A DNA stretch of 64,000 nt, taken from assembly GCF_017826695.1 (NCBI RefSeq), contig NZ_JAFFZW010000002.1, positions 620,001 to 684,000 of the forward strand, read 5' to 3'. Of this stretch, positions 44,890 through 53,630 are shown in pieces; the stretch's first letter is position 1, and each line of letters starts with the position of its first letter. The position numbers and the translations under genes were made by a program. The stretch is from Pseudomonas alliivorans (GTDB lineage: Bacteria > Pseudomonadota > Gammaproteobacteria > Pseudomonadales > Pseudomonadaceae). The notes below the pieces were generated by a model. It was not told the DNA's origin. It saw only the letters and a program-made list of their open reading frames with translations, and did no database searches.

Positions 44890-46286
44890 TGAGCGCGGTT
44901 AAATTCTTTGTCCCGAGCCTGCTGGTCCTGGCGCTGGCGGCCTGTGCCGTCGGCCCGGACTACAAGGCGCCCGATACTGCACCGGCAAAACTCGCCGCTG
45001 CCGCTCAGGGCAACTACGACCGTACCAAGGCCGATGCCTTGTGGTGGAAGCAGTTCGACGACCCGACCCTCGACAAACTGGTCACTCAGTCACTCAATGG
45101 CAACCGGGATCTGCGTGTCGCGTTTGCCCGCCTGAAAGCGGCGCGTGCCATTCGCGACGACGTGGCCAACGACGCCATGCCGGTGGTGACCAGCCGGGCC
45201 AGCAGCGATCTGGGCAAAGGGCAGCAGCCTGGCGTGACCGACCGACGCGTCAACACTGAGCGGTACGACCTGGGTCTGGACATGGCCTGGGAACTGGACC
45301 TGTTCGGACGCATTCAGCGCCAACTGGAAGCCAGCAACGCCGACGAAGCCGCCGCGCAGGCCAATCTCTATCAACTGCAAGTGACGCTGATCGCCGAAGT
45401 GGTCGACGCCTATGGTCAGTTGCGTGGCGCACAGTTACGCGAAGCCATTGCACGGGACAACCTGAAAAACCAGCAGGATTCTCAGGGCGTCACCACGCAG
45501 TTGCGCGACGCCGGCGTCGGCAACGAACTGGATGTGGTGCGAGCCGACGCGCGACTGGCGGCCGTTGAAGCAACCGTGCCGCAACTGCAGGCCGAACAGA
45601 ATCGTCAGCGCAACCGCATCGCCACCCTTCTGGGTGAACGGCCGGAAACCCTGAGCGTGGATCTGAGCCCGACCAAATTGCCGGCCATCGCCAAGGCATT
45701 GCCGATTGGCGACCCGACCCAGGTGCTGCGCAACCGGCCTGATGTTCTGGCCGCCGAGCGCCAGTTGGCCGCCTCGACAGCACGCATCGGTGTTGCTACC
45801 GCCGACCTGTTCCCTCGGGTCAGCCTGAGCGGGTTCCTCGGCTTTACCGCAGGGCGGGGTTCGCAAATCGGCTCGTCGGCAGCCAGAGCCTGGTCGCTCG
45901 GTCCGAGCATTACTTGGGCTGCCTTTGATCTGGGCAGTGTCCGGGCGCAGATTCGCAGCGCCAATGCCGACGCTGAAGGTGCGCTGGCCAATTATGAACA
46001 GCAGGTTCTGCTCGCCCTGGAAGAGTCGGAAAACGCGTTCAGCGATTACGACAAGCGTCAGCAGCGACTGTTGTCCCTGATCCGCCAGAGCGAATCCAGC
46101 CGTGCAGCGGCCCGTCTGGCCAACGTTCAGTATCGTGAAGGGACAGCTGATTTCCTCGTTCTGCTGGACGCCGAACGCGAACGTCTGGCTGCCGAGGACT
46201 CTCAGGCTCAGGCCGAGATCGAGCTGTATCGCGGGATCGTCGCCATCTATAAAGCGTTGGGTGGTGGCTGGCAACCGCAGGCCTGA
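44889..46286 (+). CDS. oprN: RND efflux outer-membrane factor (OprN-like)
   Basis: A 465-residue lipoprotein of the TolC/OprM family. The lipobox is VLALAAC, followed by AVGPDYKAP, the usual mature start. Two OEP repeats are seen, with LWWKQFDDPTLDKLVTQSL and RNRPDVLAAERQLAASTARI. ATG 44889 shares one base with the mexF stop (TGATG), so translation is coupled. A strong terminator follows at 46309. Confidence 0.94.
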   Translation: MSAVKFFVPSLLVLALAACAVGPDYKAPDTAPAKLAAAAQGNYDRTKADALWWKQFDDPTLDKLVTQSLNGNRDLRVAFARLKAARAIRDDVANDAMPVVTSRASSDLGKGQQPGVTDRRVNTERYDLGLDMAWELDLFGRIQRQLEASNADEAAAQANLYQLQVTLIAEVVDAYGQLRGAQLREAIARDNLKNQQDSQGVTTQLRDAGVGNELDVVRADARLAAVEATVPQLQAEQNRQRNRIATLLGERPETLSVDLSPTKLPAIAKALPIGDPTQVLRNRPDVLAAERQLAASTARIGVATADLFPRVSLSGFLGFTAGRGSQIGSSAARAWSLGPSITWAAFDLGSVRAQIRSANADAEGALANYEQQVLLALEESENAFSDYDKRQQRLLSLIRQSESSRAAARLANVQYREGTADFLVLLDAERERLAAEDSQAQAEIELYRGIVAIYKALGGGWQPQA

Positions 46287-46308
46287 CAGCCGCATCCGGG
46301 TCTGCCCT

Positions 46309-46342
46309 GCCCCGCCTCTTTACAGAGGCGGGGCATTTTTTT
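46309..46342 (+). terminator. Intrinsic terminator after efflux operon
   Basis: GCCCCGCCTC and GAGGCGGGGC form a perfect 10-bp stem around TTTACA and are followed by a long T run. Confidence 0.95.
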
Positions 46343-46409
46343 GTCCGTTCGAGTACCCTCGCCGTTTGACACTGACCAGCGACTCCACGAAGCTGCAAGC
46401 CGCCAAGCA

Positions 46410-47507
46410 ATGGATATCGGTATGCCCGGCTCATCTCCTGACACCCTCAATCGCCGTCGCTGGATCATCGGCGCAGGCGCCGCATTCGTCGTCATACTGC
46501 TCGCCACGCTGTTCTGGGGATGGCGCAATGTGCCCACGCAGAGCACGCCGGCCAATCTGGCTCATACCTACACACAGGCACTCAAGCAGGCGCATGAGGG
46601 CAAACCGGGCGCGGCGCGAGTGCTGTATCAGCAGCTGGCCCGTAAAGACCTTTCCGACGCGCACCGGGTCAGCCTGCTCGCCGAACTGAGTAATTACCCT
46701 AGCCCGCAAGCCCTTAAACTGATCGACGCCAGCCTCAAGGACGAATCGGTCGAGGTACGCAAGGCTGCCATTGCCACCAGCGTCAAACTGGTTTCCAGCA
46801 GTCAGCGCAGTCTGTTGCTGGGTCCGATGCTGGATGACAGGGAGCAATCCGTCAGATTCAGCGCAACCAGCGCGCTGCTGGGCCTGTCACCCGACGACCT
46901 GGGCCTGTATTTCGCCGTGCTGCAGCAGAGCGCCGAGGCCTTCCAGGAGGCCCTTGAGAGCGAACCCGCGACCGTTGATAACCAGCTGCAGCTCGCCAGG
47001 CTTTACCTGCAGACCGGCGACCTCGAACCGGCACTCAAGGCCTTGCAGCGAGCCACCGCGCTGGACCCGCAGAACATCGAAGCCGCACTGGCGCATATCG
47101 AGCTGCTGGACAAGAAAGGCCAGGCCGACAAGGCACGCAGCCTGTTTGCCGGATTACTGGAGCATCATCCCGACTCGGCGCTGCTGCAGCATGCGCTGGG
47201 CATGTGGCTGGTGGACCATGGTCAAGGGGAGTTTGCGCTGCTCAGTCTGGCCAAGGCGTCAGAGCTTGCACCGCAGAACAACGACTACCGCTACGACCTG
47301 GCTGTCGCTCTGCATGACCTGGACCAGCTTGAAGCGGCCCAGAAACAACTGGCACAGATTGTTCAGAACGATCCGGCGGATCGACGTGCACGCGTTCTGC
47401 TGATCCAGTACTGGAAGGAAAATGGCCAGCTGCAGAACGTGCAGATCCTGCTGGCCGAGCTGGAACAGCTCAACCCAGACGATCCCGCCTTGCAGCAAGG
47501 GCTGTAG
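46410..47507 (+). CDS. TPR-repeat membrane-anchored protein
   Basis: A 365-residue protein with a short cytoplasmic tail, one transmembrane helix (WIIGAGAAFVVILLATLFWG) and a long periplasmic part. HEAT-like repeats may occupy the first 100 residues after the helix (KDESVEVRKAAIATSVKLV, DREQSVRFSATSALLGL). TPR repeats follow: LEPALKALQRATALDPQNIE, DSALLQHALGMWLVDHGQGE and LEAAQKQLAQIVQNDPADRR. It is a scaffold of unknown partner. The start is uncertain: ATG 46410 or 46422; the frame's first codon (46341) lies in the preceding terminator. Confidence 0.75.
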   Translation: MDIGMPGSSPDTLNRRRWIIGAGAAFVVILLATLFWGWRNVPTQSTPANLAHTYTQALKQAHEGKPGAARVLYQQLARKDLSDAHRVSLLAELSNYPSPQALKLIDASLKDESVEVRKAAIATSVKLVSSSQRSLLLGPMLDDREQSVRFSATSALLGLSPDDLGLYFAVLQQSAEAFQEALESEPATVDNQLQLARLYLQTGDLEPALKALQRATALDPQNIEAALAHIELLDKKGQADKARSLFAGLLEHHPDSALLQHALGMWLVDHGQGEFALLSLAKASELAPQNNDYRYDLAVALHDLDQLEAAQKQLAQIVQNDPADRRARVLLIQYWKENGQLQNVQILLAELEQLNPDDPALQQGL

Positions 47508-47989
47508 GCAAAAGGTCCAGGTTACGCACAGCAAATGGCCATGCCGTTGGTCGCTCCAGCCCTTTTGCAACGGCGCTTTCACACAATCCGACCCATGTAC
47601 GGGTAACTCGTATTTGTCTGTCAGGCATTTCGCGTGTGGTGCTGCGCCAGAGATTCTTCAGTCAGTTTCAGCAGTCCGCTAATATCAGAAATAACTTACA
47701 CACCGTTTCCCCGGATAACACACCGTTCCCCCTCGACAAACAACTGCTCTGCACAGTTGGCTCTTAGCAATTTCAACAAGACTATTTTCTAACTGAAAAA
47801 AAAGGTGCATTATTTGTCCGCTACACAGTTTTAACTACCCTCTATCTGCGTAATGGCAAGCCAGGAAGGCTTATTTTTTGCAGACAGCGCGGGTATGGGG
47901 CAGTGACCGTACGAGCGGATCAGCCAAACAGTTTTGTCTTATCGCTTTATTGGGCTGGCAACAGCCATGACATTGTCGGAGTGTGTTAT
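47508..47989. other. Long AT-rich leader upstream of mvaT-like gene
   Basis: No coding sequence. The last 300 bases are AT-rich and carry two CACCGTT direct repeats (see 47698) plus A and T runs such as eight A near 47798. This is a plausible xenogeneic-silencer autoregulatory region. Confidence 0.5.
47698..47731. repeat. Tandem CACCGTT repeats, 20 bp apart
   Basis: ACACACCGTTTCCCC and ACACACCGTTCCCC recur with a 20-base period, two helical turns, so a protein could bind both on one face. They lie about 260 bp upstream of the mvaT-like TTG start. Confidence 0.6.
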
Positions 47990-48352
47990 TTGTCCAGACT
48001 TGCCGAGTTTCGAGCAGCAGAAAAAGCCCTTCAGGAGCAGCTGGCACAGCTGGAAGCCCTGAAGAATGACGCCGGCCTGAAGAAGGAGATTGAATTCGAG
48101 CAAAAGCTCCAGGAACTGATGGGTAGCTATGGCAAGAGCCTGCGCGACATCATCGCGATCCTCGACCCTGGCAGCTCTACCTCACTGGTTGCCCCCACCG
48201 GCCCGAAGCGCCGCCGCGCGCGCGTTGTAAAGGTTTATCAGAACCCGCACACCGGTGAGCTGATCGAAACCAAGGGTGGCAATCACCGAGGCCTTAAAGC
48301 CTGGAAAGAGCAATACGGTGTCGATACCGTTGATTCATGGCTACGCGCCTGA
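47990..48352 (+). CDS. mvaT: MvaT-family H-NS-like silencer, TTG start
   Basis: A 120-residue nucleoid protein that silences AT-rich, often horizontally acquired, DNA. SRLAEFRAAEKALQEQLAQL is the oligomerisation domain start shared by all MvaT/MvaU proteins, and the C-terminal KGGNHRGLKAWKEQYGVDTV is the DNA-binding domain with its AT-pincer RGN-like element. No ATG fits: TTG at 47990 gives the canonical N-terminus, and GGAG sits eight bases before it. Longer starts would add an unsupported tail. A terminator follows. It may be the main chromosomal MvaT or a paralogue, which sequence alone cannot tell. Confidence 0.92.
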   Translation: MSRLAEFRAAEKALQEQLAQLEALKNDAGLKKEIEFEQKLQELMGSYGKSLRDIIAILDPGSSTSLVAPTGPKRRRARVVKVYQNPHTGELIETKGGNHRGLKAWKEQYGVDTVDSWLRA

Positions 48353-48370
48353 TCACAACTACGCACCTGG

Positions 48371-48397
48371 AAGCCCTGCACTCGCAGGGCTTTTTAT
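48371..48397 (+). terminator. Intrinsic terminator of mvaT-like gene
   Basis: AGCCCTGC and GCAGGGCT pair around ACTC, followed by TTTTTATT. Confidence 0.92.
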
Positions 48398-48839
48398 TGG
48401 CTGTTACGGTGGTTCAGGTTTATTGTCAGGTGCCTGCCTCAGTATCACATCGGTGTGTAGCAGACTTGTCACATCCCTGAAGCGGCGCTCCCACAAACAG
48501 CAATGACTGAACTGACCGGTGCATATATGAAAGGTCGGGCCTCTTGCAAAGCAAAATAATGACGCCAATATTTCTACTGATGCTCATACGATTCACCTCA
48601 CAGTTAAAACTTCAAGTTTCGAATGTGTGTTCAGCCAATTGTCAGCTTTGAAACCGCAAGGTAGTTAATTAACGTCAGACGTTTCCGACATTCAGGCGCC
48701 GCCTGCGTTCGCCGGGCGACGAACGTGCAAGAGGTTCACAGATTTTTCACATGCGTTCTTCCATAGTGAAGACCGCTAAAGGAATAGCGCCCCATGCCCG
48801 CCTCGGCGGGCTTCTTTTTGCCTGCAATAAAGCCCTCCC
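48398..48839. other. Gene-free region with orphan terminator
   Basis: No protein gene. It holds a half REP-like motif (AAGCGGCGCTCCCACA, about 48480) and ends with a plus-strand terminator at 48796, with no plus-strand gene before it. An unannotated small RNA is a fair guess. Confidence 0.4.
48796..48818 (+). terminator. Orphan intrinsic terminator
   Basis: GCCCGCC and GGCGGGC form a stem with a T-rich tail (TTCTTTTT) on the plus strand. Nothing coding precedes it after the mvaT terminator, and the convergent gene reads the other way. Confidence 0.75.
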
Positions 48840-49400
48840 TCAAGGCTCCCCGTCCAGACGCAGGCTATCCCGAATCTGCAATGCCTCCTGTTTGTTGGCC
48901 GCGTACCCCTCTGCCGACCCGGCATACGACAACGACCAGGCCTTTTCCTTGCTGGCGGCTGCGACCAGCGTCTGTGTGAGCACGTGCACGCCGTTCTGGG
49001 TGACAGTGCAAGTGGTTTCCAGCGCCGGGACGACGCTGAGCTTGCCGTCACGCACATGAGTGCAGACGCTCTGAAAACCGCTTTTGGCGAAATTGACCTG
49101 GACCGCTTTGCGCATTTCCAGCAAAACGCCCTGCACATTGACTTCATGCCCGGGCGTCAGACGGGTTTGAGTCAGCTCCATGACCATCAGGGGATTACCC
49201 GACTGATCGTTTTTGACCGCACGCTGTCTGACCTGCACGGAAGGCTGAGAAGGTGCGTCCGCCGCTGTCGGCAAAGACTCCACTTCCCAGCCTGCGGGCC
49301 AGATAATCATCACGTCGGCGGCTTGCGCAGGTGCACTGCATGTCAGCAGGCACAGGCTCAAGAGCGAAAGTCGGCATTGCGGGAAAATCAGGGTGGTCAT
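48840..49400 (-). CDS. Secreted protein of unknown function (DUF4946-like)
   Basis: A 186-residue protein with a signal peptide (LSLLSLCLLTCSAPAQA, cleavage near AQA) and a mature beta-rich domain: MIIWPAGWEVESLP, NPLMVMELTQTRLTPGHEVN and TCTVTQNGVHVLTQTLVAA. Two or three cysteines (THV and TTC segments) could form a disulfide. From memory it resembles the DUF4946 family, for which no reaction is known. The neighbouring gloA is read divergently from it. Confidence 0.75.
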   Translation of the reverse strand: MTTLIFPQCRLSLLSLCLLTCSAPAQAADVMIIWPAGWEVESLPTAADAPSQPSVQVRQRAVKNDQSGNPLMVMELTQTRLTPGHEVNVQGVLLEMRKAVQVNFAKSGFQSVCTHVRDGKLSVVPALETTCTVTQNGVHVLTQTLVAAASKEKAWSLSYAGSAEGYAANKQEALQIRDSLRLDGEP

Positions 49401-49550
49401 GTCATGGCCATCGGAACGATTGACCGCAAAGTCTGAGCCTGTCGCCAGCCACCCGCAAGGGGCCGGGGTCCTTTATCCCGTCAGGCGTTTGGCACAGGCC
49501 GCCCCGCTCCGTATCATCTGGCACCATTAATACCCATGTTGGAGACACTC

Positions 49551-50072
49551 ATGAGCCTGCAAGACCTCAATTCCATTCCAGGCGTGACAGCCGAACCCGA
49601 AGCCGCTACACAGCAGTTCGTGTTCAACCACACCATGCTGCGTGTCAAAGACATCACTGCATCACTGGACTTCTATACCCGCGTCCTGGGCTTCAGCCTG
49701 GTCGAGAAGCGTGATTTCCCGGAAGCCGAATTCAGCCTGTACTTTCTGGCGCTGACCGACAAAAAGCTGATTCCGGCTGATGATGCCGCTCGAAACGAGT
49801 GGATGAAGTCGATCCCGGGCATTCTGGAGCTGACCCACAACCACGGCACCGAGAACGACCCGTCGGCCGTTTATCACGATGGCAACAGCGATCCGCGCGG
49901 CTTTGGCCACATCTGCGTGTCGGTGCCGGACGTGGTCGCTGCCTGCGAACGCTTCGAGAAGCTGAACGTGAAGTTTCAGAAACGCCTGTCGGACGGCCGC
50001 ATGAACAGCCTGGCGTTCATCAAGGACCCTGATGGCTACTGGGTCGAGATCATCCAGCCAACACCGCTTTAA
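49551..50072 (+). CDS. gloA: Lactoylglutathione lyase, glyoxalase I
   Basis: A 173-residue enzyme that isomerises the methylglyoxal-glutathione hemithioacetal to lactoylglutathione. Metal ligands are in FNHTMLRVKDI (His), LELTHNHGTEN (Glu), FGHICVSVPDV (His) and YWVEIIQPTP (Glu). Its length and the YYFLAL-like region fit the longer glyoxalase I form. ATG 49551 has GGAG 10 bases upstream; the ATG at 49536 precedes it in frame but adds only five residues. A strong bidirectional terminator separates it from the convergent ahpF. Confidence 0.93.
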   Translation: MSLQDLNSIPGVTAEPEAATQQFVFNHTMLRVKDITASLDFYTRVLGFSLVEKRDFPEAEFSLYFLALTDKKLIPADDAARNEWMKSIPGILELTHNHGTENDPSAVYHDGNSDPRGFGHICVSVPDVVAACERFEKLNVKFQKRLSDGRMNSLAFIKDPDGYWVEIIQPTPL

Positions 50073-50086
50073 CGTTCTCTGAAAAC

Positions 50087-50118
50087 AAAAAACCCCATGA
50101 TCGCTCATGGGGTTTTTT
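50087..50118. terminator. Bidirectional terminator, gloA/ahpF
   Basis: AAAAAACCCCATGA and TCATGGGGTTTTTT are perfect 14-bp reverse complements around TCGC. The A and T runs make it work in both directions between the convergent genes. Confidence 0.95.
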
Positions 50119-50134
50119 GTTGAGCGACAGCCTG

Positions 50135-51697
50135 TCAGGCCGGCGCGGACGTACGGATCAGGTGATCGAAGGCGCTCAGCGAGGCCTTGGCGCCCTCGCC
50201 CAGAGCAATGATGATTTGCTTGTACGGCGCTACAGTCACGTCGCCAGCAGCGAAAATGCCGGGTATAGATGTCTCACCGCGAGCATCGACCACAATCTCG
50301 CCACGCGGTGACAACTCGATGGAACCCTTGAGCCATTCGCTGTTGGGCAAGAGGCCGATCTGCACAAAGATACCTTCCAGTGGCACGGTGATTTCTTCAC
50401 CGGTCACGCGGTTCTTGTAGCGCAGGCCGTTGACCTTCTGCTCGTCACCCGTCACTTCAGTGGTTTGCGCACTGGTGATGACGGTCACGTTCGGCAGACT
50501 GTGCAGCTTGCGCTGCAGCACGGCGTCGGCACGCAATTGCACGTCGAACTCCAGCAGGGTCACGTGAGACACGATACCCGCCAGGTCGATGGCCGCTTCG
50601 ACGCCGGAGTTACCGCCGCCGATCACCGCAACACGCTTGCCCTTGAACAGCGGACCATCACAGTGCGGGCAGTACGCCACGCCCTTGTTGCGGTATTGCT
50701 GCTCGCCCGGAACGTTCATCTCTCTCCAGCGTGCGCCGGTGGCGAGAATCACGGTCTTGGCCTTCAGGCTCGCACCGCTGGCGAACTTCACTTCGTGCAG
50801 CTCACCGGCAGCGCCAGGAATCAGCTTGTCAGCGCGCTGCAGGTTCATGATGTCGACTTCGTACTGCTTGACGTGCTCTTCGAGCGCAACGGCCAGCTTC
50901 GGGCCTTCGGTGTGCTGGACCGAGATGAAGTTCTCGATGGCCATGGTGTCGAGCACCTGACCGCCGAAACGCTCGGCGGCCACACCGGTACGGATACCTT
51001 TACGTGCGGCATACACAGCGGCTGCCGAACCGGCTGGACCACCGCCGACCACCAGAACGTCGAATGCCTCTTTGGCATTGAGCTTCTCGGCCTGACGAGC
51101 GCCAGCACCCGTGTCGATCTTGGCCAGAATCTCTTCCAGACCCATGCGGCCCTGACCGAACAGCTCGCCGTTCAGGTAGATACTTGGCACCGACATGATC
51201 TTGCGATCAGTGACTTCGTCCTGGAACAGCGCGCCGTCGATTGCGACGTGCTGAATATTCGGGTTCAACACGGCCATCAGATTCAACGCCTGGACGACGT
51301 CCGGGCAGTTCTGGCAGGACTGCGAGAAATAGGTTTCGAACTTGAATTCGCCCTGAAGATTGCGAACCTGCTCGATGGTTTCCGCACTGACCTTGGGTGG
51401 ATAGCCGCCGACTTGCAGCAGCGCCAGGACCAGCGAGGTGAATTCGTGCCCCATGGGAATACCAGCGAAACGCAGGCTGATAGCGTGCCCAGGGCTGTTC
51501 AGCGAGAACGACGGCGTGCGCGCATCAGTACCGCTGTCATTCAAGGTGACGTCTTTGGAAACACTGATCACATCGTTGAGCAATGCGAGCATTTCCTGAG
51601 ACTTCGCGCCGTCATCAAGGGACGCGACGATCTCGATGGGGCGAGTGACCCGCTCCAGGTAAGATTTCAACTGGGCTTTAAGATTGGCGTCCAACAT
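50135..51697 (-). CDS. ahpF: Alkyl hydroperoxide reductase subunit F
   Basis: A 520-residue FAD protein that passes electrons from NADH to AhpC. An N-terminal thioredoxin-like pair carries a CxxC redox centre in [15 protein letters not shown], then comes a FAD-binding motif [18 protein letters not shown], the second centre AYCPHCDG and the NADH motif [17 protein letters not shown]. The FAD C-terminal motif [15 protein letters not shown] closes it. ATG 51697 (MLDANLKAQ) fits the family start. It is downstream of ahpC; a terminator-like hairpin at 51738 lies between, so expression may be uneven. Confidence 0.96.
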   Translation of the reverse strand: MLDANLKAQLKSYLERVTRPIEIVASLDDGAKSQEMLALLNDVISVSKDVTLNDSGTDARTPSFSLNSPGHAISLRFAGIPMGHEFTSLVLALLQVGGYPPKVSAETIEQVRNLQGEFKFETYFSQSCQNCPDVVQALNLMAVLNPNIQHVAIDGALFQDEVTDRKIMSVPSIYLNGELFGQGRMGLEEILAKIDTGAGARQAEKLNAKEAFDVLVVGGGPAGSAAAVYAARKGIRTGVAAERFGGQVLDTMAIENFISVQHTEGPKLAVALEEHVKQYEVDIMNLQRADKLIPGAAGELHEVKFASGASLKAKTVILATGARWREMNVPGEQQYRNKGVAYCPHCDGPLFKGKRVAVIGGGNSGVEAAIDLAGIVSHVTLLEFDVQLRADAVLQRKLHSLPNVTVITSAQTTEVTGDEQKVNGLRYKNRVTGEEITVPLEGIFVQIGLLPNSEWLKGSIELSPRGEIVVDARGETSIPGIFAAGDVTVAPYKQIIIALGEGAKASLSAFDHLIRTSAPA

Positions 51698-51737
51698 GCT
51701 GCGACTTCCTTTGGCAAAATTTTCAGAGAGTAGAAAA

Positions 51738-51773
51738 AACAACGCCCAGGCGATGACCGCCCGGGCGTTTTTT
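51738..51773 (-). terminator. Terminator or attenuator between ahpC and ahpF
   Basis: On the minus strand AACGCCC and GGGCGTT arms form a stem with inner GGCG/CGCC pairs, ending in GTTTTTT. It lies 57 bp after ahpC and 41 bp before ahpF, so it could set their ratio. Confidence 0.85.
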
Positions 51774-51829
51774 GGGGCGATGCGGTTTACTTGCTCAAGA
51801 GCTCAACGCCCCTAGCCGATTCATACGAC

Positions 51830-52393
51830 TCAGATCTTGCCGACCAGGTCCAGAGACGGAGCCAGAGTAGCCTCGCCTTCTTTCCACTTGGCTGGGCAGA
51901 CTTCACCCGGGTGAGCAGCAACGTACTGAGCAGCCTTGATCTTGCGCAGCAGCTCGGAAGCGTCACGGCCAACACCGCCGTCGTTCAGTTCGACAATCTT
52001 GATCTGACCTTCAGGGTTGATCACGAAAGTACCGCGGTCAGCCAGACCGGCTTCTTCGATCAGCACGTCGAAGTTGCGCGAAATGGTCAGGGTCGGGTCG
52101 CCGATCATGGTGTACTGGATCTTGCCGATTGCAGGCGAGGTGTTGTGCCATGCAGCGTGGGCAAAGTGGGTATCGGTCGAAACGCTGTAGATTTCAACGT
52201 TCAGCTTCTGGAACTCAGCGTAGTTGTCAGCCAGGTCTTCCAGCTCGGTCGGGCAAACGAAGGTGAAGTCGGCCGGGTAGAAGAATACGACAGACCACTT
52301 GCCTTTGAAGTCAGCATCCGAAACGTCAACGAAAGAGCCGTTCTTGTAAGCTGTTGCCTTGAACGGTTTTACCTGGCTGTTGATGATAGGCAT
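51830..52393 (-). CDS. ahpC: Alkyl hydroperoxide reductase subunit C (peroxiredoxin)
   Basis: A 187-residue typical 2-Cys peroxiredoxin. The peroxidatic Cys is in [19 protein letters not shown] and the resolving Cys in [13 protein letters not shown] near the C-terminus; [19 protein letters not shown] is also characteristic. It reduces hydrogen peroxide and organic peroxides with AhpF. No OxyR site was recognisable by eye upstream. The next gene upstream is the recombinase about 100 bp away. Confidence 0.97.
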   Translation of the reverse strand: MPIINSQVKPFKATAYKNGSFVDVSDADFKGKWSVVFFYPADFTFVCPTELEDLADNYAEFQKLNVEIYSVSTDTHFAHAAWHNTSPAIGKIQYTMIGDPTLTISRNFDVLIEEAGLADRGTFVINPEGQIKIVELNDGGVGRDASELLRKIKAAQYVAAHPGEVCPAKWKEGEATLAPSLDLVGKI

Positions 52394-52494
52394 CGGTATA
52401 TCTCCTGATGGGTTGTGAATTCGATGAAGTGAAGCTTACGCACGATCGATGACAAAGGCTCATTGGCAAACCTGATGTCACTGATTGCTTTTCG

Positions 52495-53454
52495 CTATGG
52501 AAGCGGCTTATCAATAGAAGAAACCTTCATACCGCCCTGGCTCTCGGGAGAGCTCGAAAACGGAGCGGCCTCAATGTAACGCATTGCGGACTTCATGTCC
52601 CTCCAGCCCACATAGGCCATCAGCGACTTGAGGTCCCAGCCGCTGCGGTGAGCCCAGCTCGCGAAGCCACGACGCAGCGAATGGCTGGTGTACTGCTCTG
52701 CAGCAATACCGGCACGGCTGAGGGCCTGACGTAACAAGGGGATAATGCTGTTGGCGTGCAACCCCTCCTCCCCCAGATTGCCCCAGCGATCCACGGCGCG
52801 AAATACCGGACCGCGCACCAGTGCCGAACAGTTGATCCAGTCTATATAAGCCTGAACCGGACACAGCCGTTGCAAGGCCGGGGTCTGGTAGGACCTGCCC
52901 GCGTTTTCCCGATCGCCCTTGCTGCGGGGCAGATAAAGGCTGATGCCCGCGCCGGAGATCGCCTTGACGTCCTGAACCTGCAGACGGCACAGCTCGTCGC
53001 TGCGAAATCCCCGCCAGAATCCCAACAGGATCAGCGCCATGTCACGCCGGCAACGCAGCACACCGGGCTGATCGTTGCGAGCCTGCGCCTGGAGCGCTTC
53101 GGCTTCAAGCCAGGTGACGACCCGCTCCAGATCGTGCAACTGCAGAGGCTCAGCCTGCTTTTCCTGCGCAGGATGCAAGGCACGAATGCCTTTGAGCACC
53201 TTGCGCACGACCGGCGAGCGCGTCGGATCGACGAATCCCTGACTGGAATGCCACTGAGACAACGCCGACAGGCGCGACTTCAAGGTATTGACCGACAGCT
53301 CTCCCGCGTACTGCGCCAGATACCGCGCAACGCTCTCACTGGTCGCCGGCAGAAACCCGCCCCACGCGACCTCGAAGTGCTCGATGGCAGCCCGGTAACT
53401 GCGGCGCGTGTTGTCGCGGGTGGCCGCTTCCAGATAGCGATCGACATCATTCAT
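52495..53454 (-). CDS. Tyrosine site-specific recombinase
   Basis: A 319-residue phage-integrase-family recombinase. Catalytic residues: Arg in FWRGFRSDELCRLQVQD, Lys in LPRSKGDRENA, HSLRRGFASWA (HxxR), GW in place of the usual GH/W, and the nucleophile Tyr in MRYIEAAPF. The SAM-like N-terminal domain is in ATRDNTRRSYRAAIEHFEVA. It is not next to a tRNA, phage or integron, and no repeat array is nearby. It reads away from a KfrA-like gene across 176 bp that contain an inverted repeat. The start at 53454 (MNDVDRY) is favoured over the 33-residue longer form. Confidence 0.88.
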   Translation of the reverse strand: MNDVDRYLEAATRDNTRRSYRAAIEHFEVAWGGFLPATSESVARYLAQYAGELSVNTLKSRLSALSQWHSSQGFVDPTRSPVVRKVLKGIRALHPAQEKQAEPLQLHDLERVVTWLEAEALQAQARNDQPGVLRCRRDMALILLGFWRGFRSDELCRLQVQDVKAISGAGISLYLPRSKGDRENAGRSYQTPALQRLCPVQAYIDWINCSALVRGPVFRAVDRWGNLGEEGLHANSIIPLLRQALSRAGIAAEQYTSHSLRRGFASWAHRSGWDLKSLMAYVGWRDMKSAMRYIEAAPFSSSPESQGGMKVSSIDKPLP

Positions 53455-53581
53455 GAGCAAAACCTGCGTAGGTGTACCGGCCGAAAGGGCAAAAGAGCGC
53501 CCCACGCGTCTGACACGGGATAATACGCCAATATCCCATGCCATAAAATTCAAATAATGACGTTATTTTCTATTCAATATA

Positions 53582-53604
53582 GTATGTAAATACAGAGTAC
53601 ATAC
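53582..53604. promoter_or_regulatory. Inverted repeat, recombinase/kfrA-like promoter
   Basis: GTATGTA and TACATAC are exact 7-bp reverse complements with a 9-base spacer, 27 bp upstream of the KfrA-like ATG. KfrA proteins repress their own gene, so this is a likely operator. Confidence 0.6.
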
Positions 53605-53630
53605 CACAGTACGGAATCGTAGGAGCAGAC

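Noticed and set aside
48473..48497. REP element
   Set aside because: Only one half-motif (GCGGCGCTCCCACA) is present, without the inverted partner.
52394..52494. OxyR binding site upstream of ahpC
   Set aside because: Expected biologically, but no spaced ATAG/CTAT quartet could be seen.
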